DNA from: Liolophura sinensis
Taxonomy: Eukaryota; Mollusca; Polyplacophora; Chitonida; Chitonidae
DNA length: 64,000 bases
Direction: 5' to 3'
Assembly (NCBI RefSeq): GCF_032854445.1
Contig: NC_088307.1
Span: 26,884,547 to 26,948,546, forward strand
The translations under genes were made by a program, and so were the position numbers. Below, piece by piece: positions 44,641-55,796 of this stretch; the stretch's first letter is position 1; every line of letters starts with the position of its first letter. The notes beneath the pieces were generated by a model that saw nothing but the letters and a program-made list of their open reading frames with translations, did no database searches and was not told the DNA's origin.

Positions 44641-46240
44641 TTCCTGCTTTCTATAATAGCTTATGTGGACTGCAGTTTGGGTAACATATGGGTCACGTGC
44701 AACGTGAGTGGCACAGGATACAACAAGTTGTTGTTCAGAAACTGATAGTGTCCGTGAGACGGCCTTGTGTGACATGCATTGCCACAGGGTGCAACAGGGG
44801 TGGTCCTACCCGGTACTGACTATGCCTTCTGAACAGTTGTGTGTTCCATTTCCACCATATTAACATTTTGTACTTTCCGATGACACAGATGCTTAACTCA
44901 CTTATCTGAGTGTGGATTTAATACACAGCCAACACCTAGTAAAATTTGGTTTAGCGCCTATTCCATTTTTTACGTCTGCATTATCGATAAGTTTCAGTAT
45001 TTTCAAGCAGAGCAAGACTTTAGTTTGTTAATAAGTTGATATCACTGTAAAATGTTGAATGGTAGATTCGAGGATGAGCTACACATACAGTCCAAATGAC
45101 AGCAGAACGCATCGTTTTCTTCTGTGACGTTGCAATGTGTGTGTACTTCATGTGTGTTTCATGAGCTCACGTACGCCGATACTTGTGACGTAATAAAGGA
45201 AAGAACAAAAGAGTTTAAAATGTTGGACTGTCTTAATACGGAGGGGTTTTACGAGTTCCAGTTTGATAAATGTCATCCAAAGAGTAGAAACCACTGCACA
45301 GTGCTAAGGGTCAGTTAACCGTTAGTTCTTATAGCATTATGGAATCCTATCTGAAAAAGTCCTGGAAAGTCCAGGAATAGAGTGTTTTTAGTTAACTCAT
45401 TTATCGCTGAAAAGTGAAAAAAATCCGATATTTTTAAATCCTATAAATTACTTCACTAATTATTAAATGACAAGCCCACTTATGGGCCCACAAACGACAA
45501 GAGTTAAGTGTCGTGATGCCTGAACCTTGTTTTCAAGGAGAAGCTGTCCGTTAATGACCTCCACAAAGGGATAAAATGCATTAGCGAGTATTCCCTCGTG
45601 CTCATATCTACTGCATAATTTAACCACATTTTCTACCAGCGTGTGGTCTCTTCACTGGACCGAGGTCGATAATATATCATTATTACTCTCTGTACGCATT
45701 TATCAAAAATATAATTCTACGCCCTTTGTCACAGGCAACTGATTGAGGTGCAGGCAAGGCTAAACATGAAAGACTTGGAGTGGCTCTTGTTTGAGCGATA
45801 AAGTAGCTCAGAAAATCAAATCTTATTTCAGCGACCTACTCGTAGGAAAAACAAGATATTCTTGTCTGATCTCCAGGAAAGAACTTAAATAAGTCTACAA
45901 AGAGATATTCAATTGATATTACATGTTTAAATTATCGAATTAAACCTAATATATTATTCTGTTAACTGCCAACAGTTTTGACGGTAGATATGAACGTAAT
46001 ACGGTGTTTGTCATTAATATGTAAGCGAGCTCAACACAATAGTCTCCCCTGGATTTCTCTAATACCGTTTAAACTTGAGCTTATAGCCATCTCCTTGTTT
46101 GTTGTTACATCTTTGCTTTTTCAAAGTTTTCGTGTTCTCTGTAAAATGCAGCGAAAACTTGTGTTGCACAGAACCTAAAATAACCGATTCGTCGCTACAC
46201 ACTTTCTCATACTTCGAACAGTCGCGTCGTTATTACTGTC
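44641..46240. other. Intergenic, no gene seen
   Basis: Chance ORFs only. A short perfect palindrome (cctggaaagtccagg) is near 45360. Confidence 0.35.
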
Positions 46241-46244
46241 TACT

Positions 46245-46540
46245 ACACATTGTAAGTACGTGCACTTTAAGGACTCCTTCGTCATCAGATGACTGAGAAA
46301 TTGTTTAGTACTTGTTAAGTACGACGTTAAAACTCAAGCACTCACTCACTTATTCTACACATGCACTGTAAGGACTACTTCATCAGATGACAGAAATTAA
46401 GTACGACGTTAAAACTTAAGCACTCACTCACTTACTCTACACAGTATAATTACACGCACTCTAATTACTACTTCGTCATCAGATTACTGAGAAATTGTTA
46501 AGTACGACGTGAAATCCTAAGCCCTCCCTCACTTTGCACA
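46245..46540 (+). repeat. Three tandem degenerate SINE-2 tails
   Basis: Three units of about 95-105 bp, each with a cttcgtcatcagatgactg-like block, a gtacgacgttaaaac-like block and aagcactcactcac, separated by short spacers (ctacacatgcac, ctacacagtat). Only the tail of SINE family 2 is repeated; no head is present. Confidence 0.65.
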
Positions 46541-48360
46541 ATGGACAGAAATTTTACTTAAATTTACACGACAAAGTGCTCACAAAGTTGACCATATATG
46601 TTGTTTCATAAAGTGCCACGATGTAGATAACTTTAAATCTTTAACGCCTGGTTTCACGCTTTTACCACATTTCAATCAGAAAATGTTGTCTCTGCGCTAG
46701 ATAAGTGCCTGTATGAACTTTTAAAAATTAAATGAGATATAAACATCTAGTTGAGTATGGTTCAATATTTAGCTATTTGGTCGAATAAATACATTATCCT
46801 TAATATGTGGTTGACGCAGTACTGAAGAAGTTTTAATGTTTGTGGATGGTGGAAACCGAAACAAACCAGAGCCCACTTGTTCAGAAGTGTTTTGTGACCT
46901 AAAGTTAAGTATTAACTTTAGTCCAAATTTTAGTGCCATTTACTTTGTGTTAGGATCAGACTGGTATTAAGCTTTAAGTCTGGTTTAACATGAGTACACT
47001 TTTGAACAAATGGCCCCAGAGATTTAGTGTTAGAACCAGACCAAGTACCTGACTCTGTCGTTACCGATCTTTAGCGTTTTAGGAGGGCAAAACTTTATCC
47101 ATCCAAGCATGCCTTGCACTGAGGACTTTCGTGAAAACCTACACTGTAATAACAAATTGTGCCTTTGTCTGTGGAAGAGCGGCTGTCTTCGGACCAAATT
47201 TACAGCCAATTTCGTTGTTACATTAAAAAGATGCAGTACAACTACTGCCTTATAACCGCACTGTCATTTACTAGGGAACAAGTTTTCCGGATGGAGCACA
47301 GATCCCAGAGCTGAAAGTTGACCACTCCCGGTTTCGAACCAGTGACCACCTTGTGGGCCAACACACCTCTCTGAAGTCGCCTTGGCGAATTTTCAGCAGT
47401 GGTATCGGTGCTAGGAAGTGTAATCCATAAAATCCACAAAATAAATATAAAGAACTACATCATACGGAGTAAAAGGAGAGACAACAGTTTAATAGTTGAC
47501 AAATGGGTGCACGTAATTGTGACTGGTGAAATCAGGCTTCCTGTAAACTTGCCTTTTAGAGTTTTATTTGAATTTTCGATGTAAATGATTAAGTAGAAGC
47601 AAATTACACGCACCCGGCACCACGGCTTAACCTAAATTAGGTGAAAAATGAAGGGATGTTAATACACGGCACTGGTATAGAAATATTCAAACTGTTTTGT
47701 TGTCACGACATTCAATAAACAATAACATAAAAACAATACCAGGTCTCGGGGATCCTGTGTCCACCAGACTGATCCTGGTTTACAAGTGAATACAAAACAA
47801 ATAACTGCGTACCGGAAGTAAAATCAGTGCAGTCGTAACTGTGATCGTGGTAATTGGTCACAAAAACCGCTCAAAAATGAATCCGCTTTCTAAATAGCAC
47901 CTTTCAGTCTAACATAGTCTCGTTGTTTTCTTACACAGTCAAATGTCTGTACATACTGTAATATTATGTTAAGATACAGGTAAAATGAGTTAATGATTTC
48001 GACACAGTGTCAATATTCAGAGGCACTTGTATTTGTACAGATTTTTTTTTATATCTTGTTCATGTGTCTTACTAAAAGATTTCCAGGAAGTATTTTTTTT
48101 ACATCTGTTTCATTTGTATTAATGAAGGATTTTACCGTCTTTGCTGTAGTCTACAATGACAAAAAAGTGAAAAGTATTCACACATTAGGGAACACACTTT
48201 CCCGTTTATATATTAAACACCATTGCTATTTTCTGCTCAACTTAAAACAGACCTGCCGTTTTCAGCGTTTTCAGCGTTTTCTCCGGTCCTGCACCCTCCC
48301 CGGTTTGAGGCATTTTTAGCAATCCCTCCCACATTCTATTTGAATATGTTAATATCATTA
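46541..48360. other. Intergenic, no gene seen
   Basis: No motif-bearing ORF. A clear polyadenylation or promoter site could not be singled out. Confidence 0.35.
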
Positions 48361-48362
48361 AA

Positions 48363-48500
48363 GACATACAGCACAGAGGGTAAAACCAGTGCAGTGACGA
48401 CAGTGTGGTAGCTCACAAATGATCACATGTAACCGCTGAAATACAGCCTCTTGTCAGTTTACCTCAGCCGGGGTTTTATTCTAACTACTCATGTACATGC
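48363..48500 (+). repeat. Dispersed repeat with minisatellite-like head
   Basis: Opens with tacagcacagagggtaaaac and a gacgacagtgtggtag block, then a part shared with 60668-60815 (gatcacatgtaaccgctgaa, gtcagtttacctc, ctaactactc). The first 50 bp is the unit amplified at 14745-15005. Confidence 0.6.
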
Positions 48501-48555
48501 ATAAATAGTGACAATTTACCCTAGTACCATGGTTTTAGCAGATTTAGGTAAAAAA

Positions 48556-48598
48556 AAATCAGTGATGTCAATAGCAATTTATTAGACGTCACTGATTT
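48556..48598. promoter_or_regulatory. 14-bp inverted repeat downstream of the receptor gene
   Basis: Arms aaatcagtgatgtc (48556-48569) and gacgtcactgattt (48585-48598) match at 13 of 14 positions around a 15-nt loop. The loop holds tttatt (48578-48583), which reads aataaa on the receptor's strand, about 145 nt past its stop. It could be the poly(A) signal in a hairpin loop, or a tiny inverted-repeat element. Confidence 0.4.
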
Positions 48599-48725
48599 GG
48601 AAATACTAAAAATGTTGTGTTGTCATCAAATTTAACAACGTATTTGGAGAAATGTCAACAATCAGTTTATGCCGTCAATATTTCACGCCAAAAAAAATGT
48701 TCAGGTGGAAACTTTGTCAATAGGT

Positions 48726-49470
48726 TTAAAACTTGTCCAAGTTGTTGGCGTTCGAGCCTTGAGATGAGTTCTTTGATGTGACCAGATTGTTTAAGGAAGA
48801 TGAGCTGTGCTGAATGCTATCGCCGGACACCAGGGATTTTGTTCTACGACAAGGCCAGCACAAGAGACAGATGAACTTGAGGTAGCCGTGGCGAAACCGC
48901 TTGTTGGACGCTGCGTAGAGTATGCTGTTAAGAGAACTGTTTGTGTGCCCCATCTGAATGACAACGACGTAAACGACCTTGCTCCAGTTGTCGGCGAAGT
49001 CCAGCAAGACCACCACGGCGTACGGCAACCAGCAGACCAAAAATATCACGAAGACCATGAACAGAGTTTTCACAAGCGCTAGCTCCTCTTTCTTGCGACC
49101 CTTCATCATTTGATCGAGATGACTTCCTTTCACTACCTGCCCGTTATCTCCTGAAGCGCCTTTCATAACTACCTTCTCCAGCTGAAGCTTTGTATCGCGA
49201 ACGTAGAGGAATATACGTAGGTAGCTGATGAAGACCACCAAGAGGGGCAGGCCGATGGCGAAGAAGCAGAAGAATAGAGTGTAAGAGTAATCAGCCAACC
49301 TGTTGTAACTACACGCCATCGTCTTAGTGTCAAAGGTATGACCTCCCCATCCGAAAAAGTTAGGCATTTCCATGACGGCGCACCAGACCCAGAGCAGGAA
49401 ACAAATGAAGATCGTCTTCTTCCACGAGTAGATGCGTCTGTACACCTGGTGGTGACAGATGAAGATGCAT
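48726..49470 (-). CDS. Class A GPCR (melatonin-receptor/Moody-like), last exon
   Basis: The terminal coding exon of a rhodopsin-family receptor at the cell surface. An acceptor cattttag precedes 49470; the first base completes the Arg of NRC, and the exon reads CIFICHHQVYRRIYSW, TM4, the ECL2 Cys in TMACSYNRLAD, TM5, a third loop with KKEELALVKT, TM6 with FLVCWLPY, TM7 with HTNSSLNSILYAASNKRF and a Ser/Asn-rich tail ending at a stop at 48726. About 248 residues. NSxxY in place of NPxxY and ICH after the DRY site resemble melatonin receptors and the related Moody-type receptors. The ligand cannot be told from sequence. Two upstream exons join in frame (53181-53301, 54075-54192). Confidence 0.88.
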
Positions 49471-49695
49471 CTAAAATGTAAAAGACAAATTGTAACTAAT
49501 AGCTTTTATTATCAATTTACTTATGCTTTAGTGACTTGGTGAGGGAATTTACAGCTGGTCTTTAGAAAATAAACATGATAAATGGAAAACGTCCTCACAA
49601 ATGATTAATCACTCAGTGCGATCTCAGCGTGTATCCCACAAATAGCCTATGGCGAATGTTTCTCAGTGAACGCGCTATGACTAAAGTGAATCTAT

Positions 49696-49992
49696 GAGCA
49701 CTTTCGACCATGTTGTCCCTCAGACTCTGAGCACTGTCGACCATGTTGCCCCTCAGACTCTGAGCACTGTCGACCATGTTGTCCCTCAGACTCTGAGCAC
49801 TGTCGACCATGTTGTCCCTAAGGCTCTAACCACTGTCGCCCATGTTGTCCCTAAGGCTCTGAGCACTGTCGCCCATGTTGTCCCTAAGGCTCTAACCACT
49901 GTCGCCCATGTTGTCCCTAAGGCTCTGAGCACTGTCGACCATGTTGTCCCTCAGGCTGTGAGCACTGTCGGCCATGTTGTCCCTAAGGCTCT
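49696..49992 (+). repeat. 33-bp minisatellite, nine units
   Basis: Nine units start every 33 bp from 49696. Each has gagcactgtcgaccatgttg or a near variant, followed by tccctMaggctct or ctcagactct. Two unit types alternate in the middle (gag-/aac- start). Because 33 is a multiple of three, the array is open on both strands, giving an 11-residue repeat, but it lies in an intron on the other strand and is probably not coding. Confidence 0.9.
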
Positions 49993-50823
49993 CAGACCAA
50001 TTAACAAACTTCATAGCTTATGACAACAGAAAAGTTCATGGTACTGATCTTAAGGTTGATGTTAATATTTAATATTCACCTTTTGTCATGAAACGTTAAC
50101 ATTGTTCTTTGCGCTCCAATAAAAAATGCCAATGATTACTCGGGGATGTATCGACCAGACCACAGTTCAGAAGTAATACCAGATCTGTGCTACGGCTAAG
50201 CACAGCACGATGTTGTTGCCAGGCCACTCTCCTTTATACACGCCTTATGTACGGCATAAAGCTTCGATAAAAGACACAATGGACATTGACAGAATGAAGA
50301 TAATGACATTTTTAAATGAGGTCGATAATGTGACAAAAGGGATGGGTCGCGTGTTTCTGTTGAATGCCATAGATCCCGATTCCCGGTTCAAACCAGGACA
50401 TTCCATTGTCCAGTAATACAACATTGGCAAATAAGAGTTAAGAATAAGAATTAGACTCAAGATTTGATGTGTTCCTTCGCGGCTTTGTATTAAGTATTGA
50501 GTTTGCGGGGTAATTGCCAACGCATTACCTCATACACAAATCTTATTTTCATCCACAAATGAAAGAAGATAATTGTGCGCATGAAAATGGTACGCAGACA
50601 ATAAAAATGTTCAGTTCATCAGTATTTTAGCGCGCTATACAGACACAAACCTTATTGAAGTGTCACATCCTGGCTTTCGCAAAGTAATTATACCAACAAA
50701 AATATTGTCAATAAGCACAAACCCAATTTACTGAGGGGTACTACCTACATATAAAACTTAAAGGCATTACAGAAACTCAAACCTCAGTAACAGCCAAATG
50801 AAGCTGACATACATGTATGATTT

Positions 50824-51030
50824 ATTTCTTTATTCGATTGGTGTTTTACGCCGTACTCAAGAATATTTAAGTTATAAGACGGCGGCCAACATTTTGGTGG
50901 GTTAAAGCCGGACAGAGCCCGAGGGAAATCTACGACCATCCACAGGCTTCATGGCAAGCCTTTCCATCTATGGTCGGAGAGGAAGCCAGCATGAGATAGA
51001 CTTGAACTCAGAGGCCCCGACGACATATGA
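50824..51030 (-). mobile_element. SINE family 1 copy
   Basis: On the minus strand: a tRNA-like head with gagttcaagtct (B-box-like), a conserved body (gctggcttcctctccgacc) and a tail ending cttgagtacggcgtaaaaca, then ccaatcgaataaagaaataaa. Closest relative here is 61245-61500. The start of the head is missing. Confidence 0.75.
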
Positions 51031-52249
51031 AGATGCATGTAAAATATTTCTCATTAATGGAACTTCATGATTAAAGCCGTACTCCAGAACATAACAACAG
51101 CTGTCAGTTTGATCAGTTACAAAAACGTAATTTATAGTCAGCCATTGGCAAAAAGTAGGTGAGAAATTTTCTCGGAATAGACGCCCTAATTTCGTAGCAC
51201 GAAATAACTGTGTATAATATTTTGGTCGTTGCCATATCATCTTGATTGGACAAGCACTGTCGATAACATTGACTCCAAGAGTGTTGAAAACAGTTAACTC
51301 ATCTCCTGGGTTCTGGAAACAGGAAAACAATCAATTTACCACTCGGTCACGACCCGTCTATATTAAGAGATAGGGCATTGATTTAGTGGTGCTCAAAATA
51401 CTGTATAATTGTTTTGATCTGATAGCAAATACAGCGTTCCAGAATGATTCTTTTATCACTAAGCTCAAGATGGTTATGCGTCGCCTCAAGAAAATAAGTG
51501 TGATTTTTTTTTTTAGAATTTTTCTGACCGACTAAAAAAATGTATTTGAAACATGAGATTCTATGGTGGTCTGTTGGGACCCAGAGGGTATCAGTGACGT
51601 CACAGTAGTGTTTTGGGCTTGAAATAGTTCGTTTGAAGGTGCATTGGCTGAACTGATTTATATCTCTAAACAAAGATGTACTTTGAATTATGAAATATAG
51701 CAATCTATGTGTGTCAAGTAGCAAAAGGCTGAGGTGACATCACTGGTCCCCATATGTTTACAACAGGCCACAGCTTAATCTTAACTTGTAAGCTTGCTAA
51801 CCGATCTTACAGGTTTGATCTTAATAGCTTAGTTTTACTTTTGTCAGGGTAGTTTAACCATCGTCTTTGTGCTAAAACAAATTTGACCATGGTTATTCGA
51901 ACATGTATAGAGGCAGGCTGGAGTTCAGAAGTAGATAACAATTCTGTGCTTAGCCTCAGCCAACTTTATAACCCAACTTTAGTGTCATTGTGAACACAAT
52001 CCTTGATTATCCTTGATAATAAAGTTTTGACTAAGAAAAAACATGCAATATGCACATAACTTAATAGCGACTATGACAAGTGAGATCAACACTTTCTAAT
52101 ACATGAACGCGATTACTTGTCTTTGTCAGTTTGAATACATTTTTCTGTCAGGATTAGAAGTGGGAACAGGCAAAAAAGACGTCTAACATGTTGCAGTTGA
52201 CATCATTGAATGTTTTTGTACCTTATCCTATTTAAGCCATGGTGCCGGT

Positions 52250-52270
52250 GGGGGGGGGGGGGGGGGGGGG
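52250..52270 (+). repeat. Run of 21 G
   Basis: An uninterrupted G run inside the receptor intron; it is a C run in the receptor transcript. The length may be inexact because such runs are hard to assemble. Confidence 0.8.
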
Positions 52271-53180
52271 CGTGTAATTTTCTACTATTAAAGCATTTGC
52301 ATGAACAGTAGGAATAAAACACTGAGATAAATTGACAAGAGGACATATTTTATCGGTTACATGTGACCATTTGACTGGCTATCACAATGTTGTCCCAACT
52401 GTAGTTTTTAGTCCTTTAAATTATTTCTTTAAATGCGGCGTTGTGTTAGGTTCAGACCCGGAAACTTTCATATTCTAAGAATAGTGAACTGAAGAATAAA
52501 GCTATAGCATAATTCCTTTCGCATTAGGATCAAGCTTTGCATCGTGCCTTTTGACAGAATTTGTATTGTATGGGTGACTTGAGCGCAAAGCGTGTCAGAG
52601 AAGACCTTAGAGATCACTGAATACCACAGGCAGGGCCACACCTGTGTGACGGGTCAAAATGGTGAACACGCTTGAAGTCGACAACACATTGATTTTGGAG
52701 ACTGGAAAGCACAGTAATGTTGGGTTTTGCTCTTGGCCATCCGTCGAGACATTTTTGACAAAAATCCGAGCATTATCTTCTAAAATCTTCCAAAAACAAA
52801 GTCTTGTGTTTATATTTTTGTTCAGTATTCTGGAAGTGAAATACTCGGCTAAAGCTAAATATACAAGTCCCCGTCTAAACGACAGAGCGATGGAAAAAAA
52901 TTGTCAAAAAGATGTCTTGATCCGGTTCCATATCACTAGCAAAATTTGATGGATTCGTGCTGTGCACAAACTTTCCCTGTGATGTTGCTAACGGAGTAGT
53001 ACACGTAGGTAAGCGAATGTTGTAACAGGCCATCTGACAGCGTTATAGTTGGAATTCATAGTTTAAAATAAATGGTGAAAAAAAACACAAGTTAAGATTT
53101 TGCGGATCGCATACAAACAGTGATTGTTTTAAATAATCTAAAACTGAATCAGTTCTATACAGTACAAAGAAATAACCGAC

Positions 53181-53301
53181 CTGTTGACAGCGATAGCCCC
53201 GATATTCCACATGGAGCACACGCAGCTTGTCAAGCATACGGACGCCACCAGATGACAAAGTACATGTTTGTCGTGAAAAAATTGCGGACCGGCAATCACA
53301 C
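53181..53301 (-). CDS. Class A GPCR, exon with TM3
   Basis: A 121-nt internal exon. Acceptor ctttttcag precedes 53301 and donor gtcggt follows 53181. The phase fits both neighbours: two bases complete the Gly codon opened by the previous exon, and AG opens the Arg codon finished by the next. It reads GVIAGPQFFHDKHVLC, with the conserved TM3 Cys that pairs with ECL2, then TM3 and MWNIGAIAVN leading to NRC. The cytoplasmic end of TM3 is NRC in place of the usual DRY or NRY; the Arg is kept. The next exon is 3.7 kb away. Confidence 0.86.
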
Positions 53302-53748
53302 CTGAAAAAGAAAAACAGAACGGAAAGTAAAATATTTTTTGCAGGTGTAGTAAATTTTCGATCATCCACCATGTGCAATGCAGAGAAAAGCAAGATTTAA
53401 CTCTAAACAGGAAATGTGCAACTCACAATACGGAAAGCGTTGACTCTAAAAAGAAAGTAGTACACATGGCAAGTTATATTATTTTCTTAGGTGTTACATT
53501 CCCGATACGGCACAACGTACCTGGTGTGAAATAAAAAACCTACTCAATAACAGCACGTCTATACTTAAAGGTGACTTATTTAATGTAGTAAATCAAGGCT
53601 TGCATTGACAAGTACTCTGGTACTTATAGCCTTCAAATGGTGTTCTTGTCAGAAGATGGCTGAACTATCGCCCAGCTGAAGTTAAAGACTAATTACAATC
53701 TATCATTCATTCAAAAAGAGTTTCCTATAGTCATGGCGCCTACCAGAT

Positions 53749-53885
53749 GTCACACTGGATACAAGAACAATATCCCGAAATTAGTCATCGAATGTAAGCC
53801 ATTGGCCTAACAGTATTTTAAGCTTCTAGTTGTAATATCAATGTTTAATCGCTATCTGTTTTGGCCAAGACCAGCTTAAAAGTGA
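53749..53885. repeat. 137-bp direct repeat, left copy
   Basis: Nearly identical (about six differences by eye) to 54989-55125, 1,240 bp away. It starts tgtcacactggatacaagaa and ends ttaaaagtgac. It lies in the receptor intron; a receptor exon lies between the two copies. Confidence 0.88.
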
Positions 53886-54074
53886 CAATTCGTCTGCAAG
53901 AAAACCTATTGTGGATTAAAATTCTGCTGAGGCACGCGAATGTAGCCACAGAACCACATAGTTGGCATACGCCACATTGAGAGTACTTCAGCCGTATTGT
54001 GGCTATACTGGCAGTATTTCAGCCATATACCGCGGCTACCCAGGTATAATGATACAAGCGAGACCTAAGCTTAC

Positions 54075-54192
54075 CAACTATGCTGAAGGGATCAACCACT
54101 GTTGTCACACACAGATCGGCTAAGGCTAAATTGGCGATGAACATGTTTCCTGTTGTCCTCAGCTTCTTGGTCACGAAAACGGCGCCTATTAC
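54075..54192 (-). CDS. Class A GPCR, exon with end of TM1 and TM2
   Basis: A 118-nt internal exon with acceptor ttttttatag before 54192 and donor gtaagc after 54075. It reads VIGAVFVTKKLRTTGNMFIA, then NLALADLCVTT, the LAxAD motif of TM2 with its conserved Asp, and DPFSIVG. It starts in phase 0 and leaves one base for the next exon. The first bases are the end of TM1, so the rest of TM1 and the N-terminus must be on an exon at higher coordinates, which I could not identify. It belongs with 53181-53301 and 48726-49470. Confidence 0.86.
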
Positions 54193-54465
54193 CTATAAAA
54201 AAGTCGGATGCATAATCATTACATTGGTCAGAAATTTGTATGAAGTAAATCAGATAAATTTTCAAGTGGTCATTGTATTCTAAAAGCAATGGCAAATTTA
54301 TATACGCATGGAATCGAGAATGAAGCGTCAAACTTCAGGAGTCTCCATCACGCTTTCTTTAGACTTGCATCACAATGTTTATTACTTTTAAACTGAACTT
54401 TTTCACAGATTATTCATTTAATAAATCCGTTGAGAGAATTGGTCTGTTCCATTATATGTAATATA

Positions 54466-54705
54466 AGCGTCATGTCCGACATTTGTAAACCATTCGTAGT
54501 CCGAAAAAGGGCGTTCCAAGTCGATAATCGCAAGATCCATTTCCAAAAGAACGTTTAATACTAGCTCCCAAAGACAAAAGTGTGAAATTTTACAAATAGG
54601 AAACAAAGCCGGTAACACACAAGAAAGAAGCAGTCATCAGTTTTCAATGATGCCGGGTAGACAGTGGATATTCCAGGCATGAATTCCATATCAAAGTTTA
54701 ATGTA
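54466..54705 (-). repeat. Inverted Naiad pseudo-LTR
   Basis: The reverse complement matches 38407-38650 closely over about 240 bp. It lies upstream of the + strand Naiad element 2 (from 55126), an inverted arrangement known for Penelope-like insertions. It sits within or next to the receptor gene's 5' intron. Confidence 0.8.
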
Positions 54706-54988
54706 ATAGGAAATTTATATTTGCGGAAAGGCCTTGACTATTTTCTAATAGTCAAAAACGTGAAAACGCGATGAGACAGCTTCCGCCATTCTGTGATTAC
54801 GAGTGATACGCATTTCCAACCGCATTGCAGTAGGCTCATAAAGATTGATCACGGTATAACGCAACATTTTAATACGGTAGAATGAAACCATATCGTTCAA
54901 CATGAACCAGAGACATTTGGTGAGTTATTGTCGACCTTTCCCACGTGTGACGTGCACATATGCACACCTTACCGGTGGTAAACAAGTG

Positions 54989-55125
54989 TCACACTGGATA
55001 CAAGAACAATATCCCGAAATTAGTCATCCAATGTAAGCCATTGGCCTAACAGTATTTTAAGCTTCTAGTTGTAACACCAATGTTTAATCGCTATCTGTTT
55101 TTGCCAAGACCAGTTTAAAAGTGAC
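54989..55125. repeat. 137-bp direct repeat, right copy
   Basis: Second copy of 53749-53885. It abuts the first recognisable Naiad element 2 sequence at about 55126. Confidence 0.88.
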
Positions 55126-55796
55126 TCTTCAACGAATTTTAGACCCCGTTAATGGTTACATCCAGTCAGTCAGAACAGTTCTTACTGCTAAAAATAGACT
55201 GTTCCTAAAACTGAAGTACCTACATAGAGGTCTTGATTTAACCAACGTACCGCGAATTTTAAATGATCCAGTTGTGTGCAATTCTGTGCCGAATTATTTC
55301 AACATACGAGAGAATCCATGCATTTCCTATCAATATGCAAAACCAATCGCAGCCAAAATATATAATTACACGGAAGCAGTTAATAAATTTTGAGATGTCG
55401 GATTATACAACTGGTGGATACAGTTGTGAATGTGAATCGTCTGGCTTCATTCAAAATCCATGTCAACATGTCATAACGGGTAGCCTTGATTTTTAAACAA
55501 TGATGATCTACGAAGTCTGCTGGTGAGAGGTTCTAGCAAGTTCTGAAGGATGATGTCATGTGATGACCTTCAGAGAAATTATGTTATTGTTCCTGCGGAC
55601 AAAGCCCCTAATCATATTATATTTGTCTACAAGAATTATTACTATCAGGTTCTTGTGGAGGAGTTGATATCATCACTGCCGAAACAAAGCTCCCTTTCTT
55701 GCGGTGTCAAAAAACGGTACAACCAAACCTGTATCAACTCTCTTAACGAAAGGACTGCAAGAAGTACAGTCATTTTGGAACAAGTATACTCTCCTT
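55126..55796 (+). pseudogene. Naiad element 2: linker with CxC and start of RT
   Basis: 5'-truncated Naiad copy. It reads NRLFLKLKYLHRGLDLTNVP and CNSVPNYFNIRENPCISYQY, matching 30190-30330 of element 1, then GGYSCECESSGF with the CxC pair at about 55424-55432. KAPNHIIFVYKNYYYQVLVE follows, then a deletion, then in another frame STLLTKGLQEVQSFWNKY. Frame changes are near 55390 and 55500. It ends at about 55796, where unrelated sequence begins. It is a subfamily distinct from element 1. Confidence 0.82.

Larger units (their letters stand above)
49471..53180 (-). other. Receptor intron (3.7 kb)
   Basis: Bounded by gtcggtt (donor at 53180) and cattttag (acceptor at 49471). It holds a 33-bp minisatellite, a SINE-1 copy and a 21-base G run. 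No other gene is seen in it; several ORFs of 60-120 codons lack recognisable motifs. Confidence 0.75.

Noticed and set aside
49694-50023. 109-codon ORF with 11-residue repeats as a protein gene
   Set aside because: It is a by-product of the 33-bp minisatellite, equally open on the other strand, and lies in an intron of the receptor gene.
52659-52949. 96-codon ORF in the receptor intron
   Set aside because: No recognisable domain, and it lies on the strand opposite the receptor within its intron.
53749-55125. 137-bp repeats as the target-site duplication of Naiad element 2
   Set aside because: A receptor exon that splices in frame with its neighbours lies between them, so the interval is not simply an insertion.
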